Shown piece after piece: positions 27,340-37,526 of a stretch of DNA of 64,000 nt. A program made the position numbers and the translations under genes. Numbering within the stretch: position 1 is the stretch's first letter; each line of letters opens with the position of its first letter. A model generated the notes under the pieces. It saw nothing but the letters and a program-made list of their open reading frames with translations, ran no database searches and was not told the DNA's origin. This DNA comes from Macrostomum hystrix (Eukaryota; Platyhelminthes; Macrostomidae), in NCBI GenBank assembly GCA_950097015.1, contig CATNEN010000038.1, positions 12,332,001 to 12,396,000 on the forward strand. The letters run 5' to 3'.

Positions 27340-28823
27340 CTACTAGATGCGATTAGACTTGCCATAGTAATATCTCGCGGTCCGCGTAATTGGTAAAAAT
27401 TGTAAATCATTTTTTCTAAGCAAAATGGTTTCGATAAATTAAAAGCGTTGAGTTTGTTTTATATTTGCGAAAGCTATTTTTACTCTTCTTATTTTTACCT
27501 AATTACGTAATCATTGTGTCTGATGTCGTGCTGGTTGCGCTGCCAGATGGTCACCGGACCTTCCACGACAAATAATTGCAAAATGACTGTCTTATTGTAA
27601 CCCTTCGATGCCAATGCTAACTAGTCTTTGTTCATGAAAAATTATTTTATGCAATCGATTAATGATTCTCAGACTTATCAAATAGATTATTTTATTATTT
27701 AACTGCAATAAATTACAGTCTAATTCTCAATTGTTTCAATAGGTTTGCCAATTCATGATTTCATTGCCAAAACTGCAGCCTCCATTCACGTTATTTACCT
27801 TCACTTGGTCGGAGTGGCTGCTCCGGATAATCTTCCATAGCTTCTATCTGTCAATCATGCTCGTCTGCCGTGCCTGAACACACACACACTCTCTGGGGAG
27901 TTGGGATTGAGTGCCTTGGTTGGGCTGCTGATCGATAGATGCGAATATTGAGTTTACTGTGCGCTGCTGAGTTGCCCCAGATATGACTGACAGGTTTTGG
28001 CCCAGCAGTGAAAACAGTTGCTGCTGCTGCTGCTGCTTCGGCTGCAGTTGCTGATTTTGTTGCTTTTGCAGATCACCACAATTGCTGTTAACGCTAACAA
28101 GTAATTTAACGGGCCAGCGGGTGAGGGAATAGGCAGTCAGCTCGGTGGTGTGCCCGGTGCGAAATCGGCAGAAGCTAGCTCGTCAGCGGGGTTGCTGAAA
28201 CTGGTTGATCTACTCCCTCCTTATTCTAATTATCGACCCATTTATTATTGACCCACCCCTACTTATCGATTCATTTATCATTGACCAACCCCTCCTTATC
28301 GATCCATTTAGCATTGACCCAACACCTCCTTATCGATCCATTAAGCATTAACCCACTCCTCCTTATCGATTCATTTAGCATTGACCCAACACCTCCTTAT
28401 CGATCCATTGTTAATGACCCACACCCACCTCATCAACCCGTCCGTAACCTTGACCTACTCCCTCATTATCGACCAAAAGTACTCCTGATAATTATTTAGA
28501 GCTGAATCACTAGAATGTAGCATTTATCAATGAATTTACTTGTCAAAATATTATCTGTGGTTAAAACAAAGAGCAAGGCATGCTTTTCCGACTTACAAAG
28601 ACTTCTGTCGAGAGTAGGCTAAAGAACAAAGGAATAATCTTCTATGAACCAATTGTGATGCCACAATTCAAGGGCCTTTTTAACAAGAAAAAATTAATTG
28701 TTTGTCTTGACCTTCAGGCCTGGCCAAATATTCACCTAATTTGACTAAATCCGTCTCTGCCACTGGCTGTTCATCTGGCCAATAAATGCACAAGTCTAAT
28801 TGGTCAGCAGGGTGGTCATCGGG
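27340..28823. other. Spacer between ABCC and the secreted-protein gene, with a 34-bp array
   Basis: Mostly AT-rich with no convincing gene. There is a CAG/CTG tract with flanking Q-codon-like sequence at about 28015-28070, open for about 70 codons on the minus strand but without supportable splice sites. About 7 copies of a 34-bp unit (CCTTATCGATCCATTTAGCA) lie at 28205-28450. Confidence 0.55.
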
Positions 28824-30374
28824 TCACGCGCCGCTCATAGCCGAGTAGCTCTTGCACTCGCACAGCAGAAAGTCGTCCATCGATGTCTGTCGGCAGCGAA
28901 TGAACTTCTCGGTCACCGATTGGCTGCTCCGCTGTCGCGGCCGCCGACCCGAAGCTGCGGAGTTGTCTCCGACGGTGCACGCTGAGCCGCCGTGGCAGAG
29001 CAGCCGGAGGCAGCTGCACGCGGAGGTTGGGGTGGCGTTCCGACAATCGATCGGCTTCTGAGCAAGCCTGCTCAACGGCATGCGATAGTGCTCGAGTAGT
29101 TCTTCGCTGAACTCATCGAAGCTCCGAGCCAGATGCTGCTGCTGCTGCTGCATGGCTTGCACCGAGCGTCGTTCTTTGACTCCGAACTTCTTCTGCAGCT
29201 TGATGGAGTGCTGCCTGTCCGAACTGCTCAAAACTTCGTCTTCGGACTCTTCGTCTGATAGCAGTCCGTCATCTGGGTTTTAACATAAATAACATCTAGG
29301 CTAGACAGAATGATCAAATGATCAAATCATAATGACCAATTGAACATTTGGTCATACGATAATCTTTAGATTTGTGATAGAATAACCCTAAGATTCGGCC
29401 ATAAAGTTATTTCAAGACTCAGTCAAAAATACTCCTCAGATTCGGTCATAGAATGATCCTAAGAGTCGGTCATAGAATGATCCTAAGATTTGGTCATAGA
29501 ATCATCACTTTAGCGTCGATCACAGAATGATCCTACTAAGATTCGGTCATTGAATGATCTTAAGATTCGGTCATTGAATAATCCTAAGATTCGGTCATAG
29601 AATGATCCTAAGAGTCGGTCATAGAATGATCCTAAGAGTCGGTGATAGAATGATCTTTAGATTTGGTCATAGAATGATCCTAAGAGTCGGTCATAGAACG
29701 ATCTTAAGATTTGGTCAAAGAATGATCCTAAGATTTGGTCATAGAATGATCTTAAGATTCGGTCATAGAATGATCCTAAGAATCGGTCGTAAAATGATCC
29801 TAAGAATCGGTCATAGAATGATCCTAAGAATCGGTCATAGAATGATTTTAAGAATCGGTCATATAATGATCCTAAGATGAGTCTGTCTTGGAAGAATCCT
29901 AAGATTTGGTCATAGAATGCTCTTTAGATTTGGTCAAAGAATGATCCTAAGATTTGGTCATAGAATGATCTTAAGATTCGGTCATAGAATGATCCTAAGA
30001 ATCGGTCGTAGAATGATCCTAAGAATCGGTCATAGAATGATCCTAAGAATCGGTCATAGAATGATTTTAAGAATCGGTCATAGAATGATCTTTAGATTTG
30101 GTCAAAGAATGATCCTAAGATTTGGTCATAGAATGATCTTAAGATTCGGTCATAGAATGATCCTAAGAATCAGTCATAGAATGATTTTAAGATTCGGTCA
30201 TAGAATGATCCTAAGAATCGGTCATAGAATGATCCTAAGATGAGTCGGTCTTAGAAGAATCCTAAGATTTGGTCATATAATGATCAGAATGATAGTGCTC
30301 AACATAGCTCTCTACTCACATATATTGAATAATCCAACTGCTCCAATAAACAGGAATAAACCGGCAGAGCGCAT
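28824..30374 (-). CDS. Small secreted 8-cysteine protein, copy 1 (unrecognised family)
   Basis: Two exons on the minus strand: 30374-30320 (ATG, signal peptide MRSAGLFLFIGAVGLF) and 29272-28824. They join in phase 1 with donor T|GTGAGT and acceptor CCCAG, giving about 167 residues. After the signal comes an acidic stretch (DEESEDE), a basic helical stretch with a short polyQ, then cysteines in the order C-x8-C-x-C-x4-C-x5-C-x(~27)-C-x10-C-x-C, ending LLCECK plus a short tail. The same pattern occurs in the gene at 33164-34775 on the same strand, so these are tandem paralogues. Nothing in the sequence shows a catalytic motif. A secreted ligand, inhibitor or structural peptide are all possible. 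The intron holds a 24-bp minisatellite. Confidence 0.65.
29330..30290. repeat. 24-bp AATGATCCTAAGATTCGGTC array in the intron of secreted gene 1
   Basis: About 38 units of 24 bp. Because the period is a multiple of three, long frames stay open by chance; they are not genes. Confidence 0.93.
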
Positions 30375-30708
30375 TTTGAGTCGAGTCACAAATTTCGGTC
30401 GTGTTTTTCGGTCCAACTGGAGCCGATGATCATTCCATTGCGCATTGTACAGGCTGTCGGAAATCTTTCATTCTAAATGTTGTGCGTGTGTGACCACTTC
30501 TTTTAAAAACTATTTTATACGATTGGTGGCAGAGGGGCCTATAGCCATACGACCCGCGGCATGTCCAGTTTTTTTTGGGCAGGCATGTCCCCTAGCACAC
30601 ACTGTTGCTGCTGGTTTCTACATGCGTTGTGAGGGCTGATTCCACCCCACACACGCACACACAGGAAGCGAAGGACATTAAATGCTCGCTTAGCCACCAA
30701 GTGATCGG

Positions 30709-30739
<31 letters not shown>

Positions 30740-31194
30740 TCCTGTCCAACTTCACTGCCTGCCCCCTAACAGCCGCATCCGTTGGAGGTTTTGATAACTG
30801 CGCACTGCGGACACACGCTATCGCTTGGAATGGAAATCGGATGCCAAAAGCAAGTCTCAGCATCCCCAATCCCCACAGCAGCAAGCCATCATAAATGCAA
30901 AATTTGTTTGAATCAAGATCCAAATATAAAAAGTGTTATAAAATATTGTAGATTCCGCAGCCCAAAAACCAAACCTGAGGGATTGTGGCAGTCACGGTAG
31001 AGAAAATTGCAAGGATGTAAAAAGTCTATTTGCATATTCTGGATGGGGAATGCATACATGTAGTTTCCTCATTTTTACCCTCTTTTGCAGGATTTAGATA
31101 GCGATCCTCGATCAGAACAAACATTCACCTGTCCAACTTTTTTTTGCCTAGCATCCATGGACTCATTCTCTTATCTGCCAAAATACCTCTTAAA
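30375..31194. other. Spacer with a CTG microsatellite
   Basis: AT-rich sequence upstream of secreted gene 1. A (CTG)n tract of about 9 units lies at 30709-30737. No exon could be supported. Confidence 0.5.
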
Positions 31195-31855
31195 TCTCCC
31201 ACTCTATTCTGCCAACCACCACCTCAAATCTACAAAGCCCCTCGTCAAATCTGCCAACCACCACCTCAAATCTACAAAGCCCCTCGTCAAATCTGCCAAC
31301 CACCACCTCAAATCTACAAAGCCCCTCGTCAAATCTGCCAACCACCACCTCAAATCTACAAAGCTCCTTGTCAAATCTGCCAACCACCACTTCAAATCTA
31401 CAAAGCTCCTCGTCAAATCTGCCAACCACCACTTCAAATCTACAAAGCCCCTCGTCAAATCTGCCAACCACCACCTCAAATCTACAAAGCTCCTCGTCAA
31501 ATCTGCCAACCACCACCTCAAACCTACAAAGCTCCTCGTCAAATCTGCCAACCACCACCTCAAATCTACAAAGCTCCTCGTCAAATCTGCCAAACACCAC
31601 CTCAAACCTACAAAGCTCCTCGTCAAATCTGCCAACCACCACCTCAAACCTACAAAGCTCCTCGTCAAATCTGCCAACCACCACCTCAAATCTACAAAGC
31701 CCCTCATCAAATCTGCCAACCACCACCTGAAATCTACAAAGCTCCTCGTCAAATCTGCCAACCACCACCTCAAACCTACAAAGCCCCTCGTCAAATCTGC
31801 CAACCACCACCTCAAATCTACAAAGCCCCTTGTCAAATCTGCCAACCCGTTCAAA
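31195..31855. repeat. 42-bp minisatellite, open in several frames
   Basis: About 15-16 copies of a 42-bp unit containing CCAACCACCACCTCAAATCT and ACAAAGC(C/T)CCTCGTCAAA. The unit length is divisible by three and lacks stops in most frames on both strands, which produces long spurious ORFs. There is no start context, homology or exon border to support coding. Confidence 0.92.
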
Positions 31856-32639
31856 TCTACCTAAAAGTCTCTACTGAAACTAGCATTAGGCCGAAGTGCA
31901 AAAACGCAACAAAAACTTTCTTAGATTATAGGACGAACAAAGCTTTATTTAAAAAGCGAAAATCATTATTTTATTAATATCTTTTATTCTTTATTTACAA
32001 GTCACACAAATTAACAAAACACGTGAATTTTCCTGTGTACCTTTTCGCAATCGTTTTTTTAAACTGTGAGAAAGTCGGCAAAAATAAAAAAAGAAAAGCT
32101 AACACTACGCAGCTAGTACTACTCGTAAATTGACTGTAATCTACAACAGGCAAGTTGTAAAACAAAAAATGTTCATGTAGATAAGTATAAGTGTGCTTTA
32201 CGAGTATAACATCGACTGAGAAAAAATCTACAGATACGCTCGTATTGAGTAGAAAGTGAGTAAAATTCTAACTACTGTATGCAAAGTAAAACGTGTTAAA
32301 ATATAATCTGTGAAAACTAAGCATAAAATAAAGCGACAATTTGTGACTAGATTTAATCAGAAAAAGATTTTTTTCACTTCTACTCCAAGACGCAGCTCGC
32401 TACTAAAAGTAGGGACGTAAAAATCGGCAAATTTTTCAAACATCTAAATGTGCAAAAACATGTTCACGGACACGAGAATAAGAAAATGTTAAACGTTTGT
32501 TGCGCACATGTTTGGGTAGAACATAAGCAAAAATAAATTATCCCATTATTGAGAGTGCGTAAGAAAAAAGGAAAATGTATTGAAATCGAGGCTGCAGCCT
32601 TTGCCCGCTACGATAAATAGTTAGAAGTAAAGATAATTA

Positions 32640-33060
32640 TCACAAAAGTGGCAATACTAATCCTAACAATGAGATTCGAACTAAAGTGGGGATAATCATC
32701 CCAACAATGAGATTCGAACTAAAGTGGGGATAATTATCCCAACAATGAGATTCGAACTAAAGTGGGGATAATTATCCCAACAATGATATTCGAACTAAAG
32801 TGGGGATAATCATCCCAACAATGAGATTCGAACTAAAGTGGGGATAATCATCCCAACAATGAGATTCGAACTAAAACGGGGATAATTATCCCAACAATAA
32901 GATGCGAAATAAAGTGGGGATAATTATCCCTACTATGAGATGCGAAAGAAATTGGGGATAATAATCCCAACAATGAGCTTCGAACAAAAGTGGGGATAAT
33001 CATCCCAACAATGAGATTCGAACTAAAGTGGGGATAATTATACTAAAATGGGATTTAAAA
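32640..33060. repeat. 38-bp minisatellite with a 14-bp palindrome
   Basis: About 11 copies of a 38-bp unit containing GGGGATAATTATCCCAACAA and GAGATTCGAACTAAAG. GGGATAATTATCCC is a perfect palindrome in many units, with several ATCATCCC variants. Confidence 0.92.
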
Positions 33061-33163
33061 TAAAAAGGGGATACTTGTTCTACAACGGAATTTTAAGTAA
33101 ATGAGATAATTATCATTTATTTGAGATAAATAGATAAAGAGGGGGTACTATCCTTCGTTTTTA

Positions 33164-34775
33164 TTAAGCGGCTGGCAACACAGGCAGCGGAGGCTCCCTA
33201 TGGGAGGCCTGCTGCTGCTGCTGTTGCTCGCGAATAAGCAAATCGCGCCTTCGCCTCAGGCGCCGACGAAGTTGATCTTTGACTTCGCCGTCAACACCGC
33301 CGATGTCACCGCCAGTGAGAAGTGTCCGGCCCCCAGCCTGAGGCAGTTTGGTGTGCCGCTTGCACTCGCACAGGACCTGATGAGCAGTGGAATATTACAA
33401 TAGTTACAATTATTATTATTAGTTATAATTGCTACAACCAACTGTTGAGCTAGTCCGCTGGGTTTTATTGCACAATTTTCACTTTAAATACCAAATAACT
33501 AAACTGGTTGCGTAGGGACTTGCGATTAAGTATCCTCAGGACCTGAAGTTAGGGCGACCCTGCGGAGACGTGCGGATCAATAAGTGACAGCGACCTTGAA
33601 GACACGGTGGATAAGAGAGAGGGGATAAACGATGGCGGATTAGGGATAGTGGATTAGGGATGATGAATTAGTGATGGTGTATTAAGGATGATGAATTCGT
33701 GATGGTGGATTAAGGATGGTGGATTAGAGATGGTCGATCAGGGATAGTGTTATATTAAGGATGATGAATTCGTGATGATGAATTCGTGATAGTGGATTAT
33801 GGATGGTGGATTAGGGATGGTCGATCAGGGATAGTGTATTAAGGATGATGAATTCGTGATGGTGGATTAGTGATGGTGGATTAGGGATAAGGGGTTAGGG
33901 ACAGGGGATTAGGGATAGGGGATTAGGGATAGGGGATTAGGGATAGGGGATTAGGGATAGGGTATTAGGGATAGGGTATTAGGGATGATGGATTAGGGAT
34001 AGGGTATTAGGGATGATGGATTAGGGATAGGGTATTAGGGATGATGGATTAGGGATAGGGTATTAGGGATGATGGATTAGGGATGATGGATTAGGGATAG
34101 GGTATTAGGGATGATGGATTAGGGATGATGGATTAGGGATGATGAATTAGGGATGATGAATTAGGGATGATGAATTAGGGATAGGGGATAAGGGATGATG
34201 GATTAGAGATAGGGGATTAGGGATAGTGGATTAGGGATGATGGATTAGGAATAGGGGATTAGAGATAGGGGATTAGGGATAGTGGATTAGGGATGATGGA
34301 TTAGGAATAGGGGATTAGGGATAGTGAATTAGGGATTGTGGATTAAGGATGGTGGATTAGGGACATTGCCCAGAAGATACGGTGGAAGCTGTATCCGTAC
34401 CTGGTCGTAGATGATGGCTGATCGGCAGCGGACGAAGGTGTGCCGAACGGCGCCGGTGACATTGCGCTGGCACTGCTGCTGGCCGAAGCACTGCAAGAAG
34501 TTGCAGGTGCAAGCGTCGTCGGCGATGGCGCCGCAGTCGATGGTGGCCTTCAGGCCGGTGCCGTGCTGAACTTCGAGCATCTCCTCCGAGTAGTGCTGCA
34601 TCATCCAGCGCTCTGTCTGGGTCTCGATGGATCGCCGCTGAATGGTCTTTTTGGCCTTGGCGAACAGGTAGTCCTTCTCGAACTCGCCGTCTTCCCATTC
34701 TTCGCTGCGCGATTCGAACCACTTGATGCCGCCGAGGGCGATGAGGAATAGGGCTACGGCACTCTTCTCGCGCAT
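33164..34775 (-). CDS. Small secreted 8-cysteine protein, copy 2 (tandem paralogue)
   Basis: Minus strand exons 34775-34401 and 33376-33164 join in phase 0 (donor GACCAG|GTACGG, acceptor CATCAG), about 195 residues. The N-terminus MREKSAVALFLIALGG is signal-like and is followed by acidic and basic stretches. Cysteines follow C-x7-C-x-C-x4-C-x5-C-x(~14)-C-x10-C-x-C, matching copy 1, including the F(I/V)RCR and LLCECK/VLCECK landmarks. Copy 2 has a longer C-terminal tail with a very basic RRRLRRRRD and polyQ. The intron positions differ between the paralogues. An upstream in-frame ATG at 34901 would add a repetitive APVNL stretch encoded by a 15-bp array; I prefer 34775 because it puts the hydrophobic signal at the N-terminus. 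AATAAA overlaps the stop codon. Function unknown. Confidence 0.65.
33610..34365. repeat. GATTAGGGAT-type short array in the intron of secreted gene 2
   Basis: Dozens of 10-13 bp units (GATTAGGGATAGGG, GATTAGGGATGATG). The TTAGGG resemblance to a telomere repeat is incidental because the period and interruptions differ. Confidence 0.9.
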
Positions 34776-34794
34776 TGATTGGCTGAGGGCTGCG

Positions 34795-34885
34795 AGATTG
34801 ACAGGTGCGAGATTGACAGGTGCGAGATTGACAGGTGCGAGATTGACAGGTGCGAGATTGACAGGTGCGAGATTGACAGGTGCGA
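34795..34885. repeat. 15-bp ACAGGTGCGAGATTG array
   Basis: Six perfect copies immediately upstream of the preferred start of secreted gene 2; in frame it would read APVNL on the minus strand. Confidence 0.92.
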
Positions 34886-34904
34886 GTGGGTGTCTACCCA
34901 TTAG

Positions 34905-35095
34905 CTTTCCTACCTGTTAGACAGGTTTGTCTACCTAATAGGCAGTGTGTCCACCTGTTAGATAGTGTGTCTACCTGTTAGACAGTGGGTCTACCTATTA
35001 GTTAGTGCGTCTACCTTTTAGATTTGGTGTCTACCTGTTATATTGAATGTCTACCTGTTAGATTAGAGTGTCTACCTGTTAGATAGGGTATCTAC
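34905..35095. repeat. 20-bp TCTACCTGTTAGATAGTGTG array
   Basis: About 9-10 imperfect units adjoining the 15-bp array. Confidence 0.85.
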
Positions 35096-35099
35096 CTAA

Positions 35100-36184
35100 A
35101 AGTGATGAATAGATACAAAAAAGCAAAAATAAGAAGTTTAAGACACAACGGATGTGAAAAAGTTTCATATTTTACTTTTCAAGTAAAGTCAAGTAAAAAA
35201 ACAAACTCGGAATGCCTAGCATTGATTAAGTGGAAGTATAGATAAGGTTAATTAAAAGATGAACTTTTCTTAAAAGCTGAAAAACACATTACTGATCGAT
35301 AAATCGTACAAAGAACAACACGAGAATTCCATTCGATTCTTAGAAATGTCAATCTACGAAAAATCTGTATAATCGCATGAGATTTATATATAACAAAAAA
35401 ATCTAAAAAAACTGGTACCAAAATGAGCCAGCTTATATAAACAAACTTTGTTTAAATGAAGTCATGTCAGATATTGAGATTAAAAAAACGATTTCAATAT
35501 TAAACAGCTGTTAATTATAAAATACGATTTGTATTAACAAACGATAAAAAAACTTTAGTAGACAAAAACAAATAAACTGAATGGCGCCTGTGTTTCAGTT
35601 TATTAACAACAATAATAATGATTTATTTACTGCAATGTGCTAACAACTATTGCTAAATTAGCACCTTATAAAAATCCATAAGAAACTCTAACGAATGAAA
35701 AGCACGATAGTTTGACACGTTTCATAATGATGTAATAAATAAATGACAAATGACTGGAAGACTGGATGATATTTTTTAACTAAGAAATCACAAAATATAT
35801 AAAAATCACAACACAGAGTAATAAAATCATTCGATTTTTTGTTACCACATTTTTTGTTGTAATCGTTTTGTATGAATCAATTAGGACTTAGGTGTCCTTG
35901 ATGCACTGATTTGAGAATACAATGCTACTTTAAAAGCTAAATTAGGAAAAAATCGTTACTTTAAAACCTTGCGTTAAGAAAAACGTTAGTATATATTGAA
36001 AAGTGAGAATCAACCGTTCATTAAAACAATCAACTAAATACTCGTCACTGTTAACACAGGTGACAGCAAGTAAATCGTTGATTTTAAAAAACTTTTAAAA
36101 ACTAAACGTAGATGAACCGGCTATTTAGAAATGAGGAAAGCCGTTGTACTTAGAACAGATATAATAATAAAATAATTTGACACT
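35100..36184. other. AT-rich spacer, nothing recognised
   Basis: Stops are dense in all frames. No repeats, RNA genes or exons could be supported. Confidence 0.5.
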
Positions 36185-36558
36185 AGACCCAAGGGCCAGT
36201 GCAGGTGTTGTGTGTCAAGCACACTAGCAGGTGGGGACTGCACACCTATTGTACTCTCGGCTCTCTCGGACACCGGTTGACAGCCGCGTGTCAGCAATGG
36301 AATTTATTTTTTCCAAACATATCGGCAGCATCCAAACCCCACAGAATTGCCGCACAGAACTGCTTTATTCCACGCCAGCCGGAATTATTATTACCCGACG
36401 AAATGTCGGTACTCATTTACAGCTGAGTAGACTGTGTGCACATCAGGGCAAAGCAGCTTGCCAAAGGCTGCACGAATAGTTCTAGACTAGGTCGGGAGTC
36501 GAACCCAGGACCCTCTGATCCAGAGTCCGACACCTTACTGACTGAGCTATCCGCCCCT
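36185..36558 (-). mobile_element. SINE family D, tRNA-headed
   Basis: The reverse complement begins with a tRNA-like head (36558-36488) containing GGATAGCTCAGTCAGTAAGG (A box) and GGGTTCGACTCCC (B box). The anticodon arm does not fold as a normal 5-bp stem with a 7-nt loop, so this is not a functional tRNA. The body contains a GGTACTCATTTACAGCTGAG-like stretch (36410-36430 on +) resembling the central domain of family B. Confidence 0.7.
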
Positions 36559-36619
36559 AGAACAGATAATGAAATTTAACGGTACCTTTCCTAATTAACA
36601 GTAGAACTACCTCAAAACT

Positions 36620-36872
36620 CACACAAAACTCAAGAACACGGACCAACCTTTTGTTGCGCATCTTCTGAAACGAGAATCAAGTCACCAGCTCTTCAGACCG
36701 TCGAGATACTTAGTATTTGACGGTTCTGGCCGAAGGTCAGATTTTTCCCATAAGCGCTAGTGTATTTCATGTACCCCTATACACGAATTAGCACTGCGCC
36801 TTGCCAGGCCTTCAAAATTTATCATGTTACCTTAATGTGCCTGCATCATCTCCGTCTTCGGTGGTCACCTAA
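36620..36872 (-). mobile_element. SINE family A, copy 3
   Basis: The reverse complement closely matches 15590-15845 over about 250 bp. It abuts the head of the family D element. Confidence 0.75.
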
Positions 36873-36957
36873 TTTTATCTAGACGGACAACTAAACCTCA
36901 AGGGCTACAACTAGGTTGGACTAGGCCACTATGGACACCCTGACCGGATTTCTTCTT

Positions 36958-37245
36958 TTTTTAATTTCACCTGCCCTAATTAAGACATATGTGCAGCCGA
37001 CAGCACAGCCGCAGCAATTGCGCGGCGCATCTGAAGGCTGCGTACAGCTGTTCAGTCCATGGACTGGGGGGACGCCACACCCACCTTCAATTATGGTACC
37101 CATTTAACAGCTGGGTGAACTGAAGCAATGCAGAGTTAAGTGTCTTGCTAAACGACACAAATTTTTCCAGTGGATTTGGGAATCGAACCCCCGACCTTTG
37201 AGTCGTGAGTCCGACGCTTTAACCACAAGGCCACAACCTCTTTAC
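36958..37245 (-). mobile_element. SINE family B, copy 1, tRNA-headed
   Basis: The minus-strand head (37245-37178) contains GTGGTTAAAGCGTCGGACTC and GGGGGTTCGATTCCC. The body includes GGTACCCATTTAACAGCTGG and GCATCTGAAGGCTGCGTACA when read on +. It matches the element at 38241-38500 throughout. Confidence 0.8.
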
Positions 37246-37526
37246 AAGGCTTATTCCATTGTTCACTGATAAAAGCCTAAATATAAGGCGCAGCTCAACC
37301 ACAGGACACCCTCGCCTAGTCTGTCAACCAATCAGTCACCACCCAACGCTGTTGGCATTCGGGCGCTGCCAAAAAAATTCATGATGGGGAGAAAAAGTCC
37401 CTTAATTTGGTATAAACAACGGGCAGCAAAATGGCTTGTTAGTCCGACTGTTAGTGACGCACTTAGACACCATTCCTTAATATAAAAAAACTAAATTAAC
37501 CAGCAGTGTAAAGCAATGCCAGTTAA

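Noticed and set aside
27840..28110. Possible Q-rich exon on the minus strand downstream of secreted gene 1
   Set aside because: Open for about 70 codons in two frames around a CAG run, but splice sites and homology are lacking.
29602..30243. Two frames of about 100 codons on the + strand reading a short Met-Ile-Leu-Arg repeat
   Set aside because: A 24-bp minisatellite inside the intron of the minus-strand secreted gene.
31085..31977. Overlapping frames of 120-277 codons on both strands
   Set aside because: Produced by a 42-bp tandem unit lacking stops; no homology or splice evidence.
33880..34365. Telomere-like TTAGGG repeat
   Set aside because: TTAGGG is embedded in 10-13 bp units with variable interruptions and lies in an intron; not a hexameric telomere tract.
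36488..36558. Functional tRNA gene on the minus strand
   Set aside because: A and B boxes are present but the anticodon arm does not form a normal 5-bp stem and 7-nt loop, and a SINE body follows directly.
37178..37245. Functional tRNA gene on the minus strand
   Set aside because: The same head occurs at 38425-38505 followed by the same 200-bp body, so it is a SINE head.
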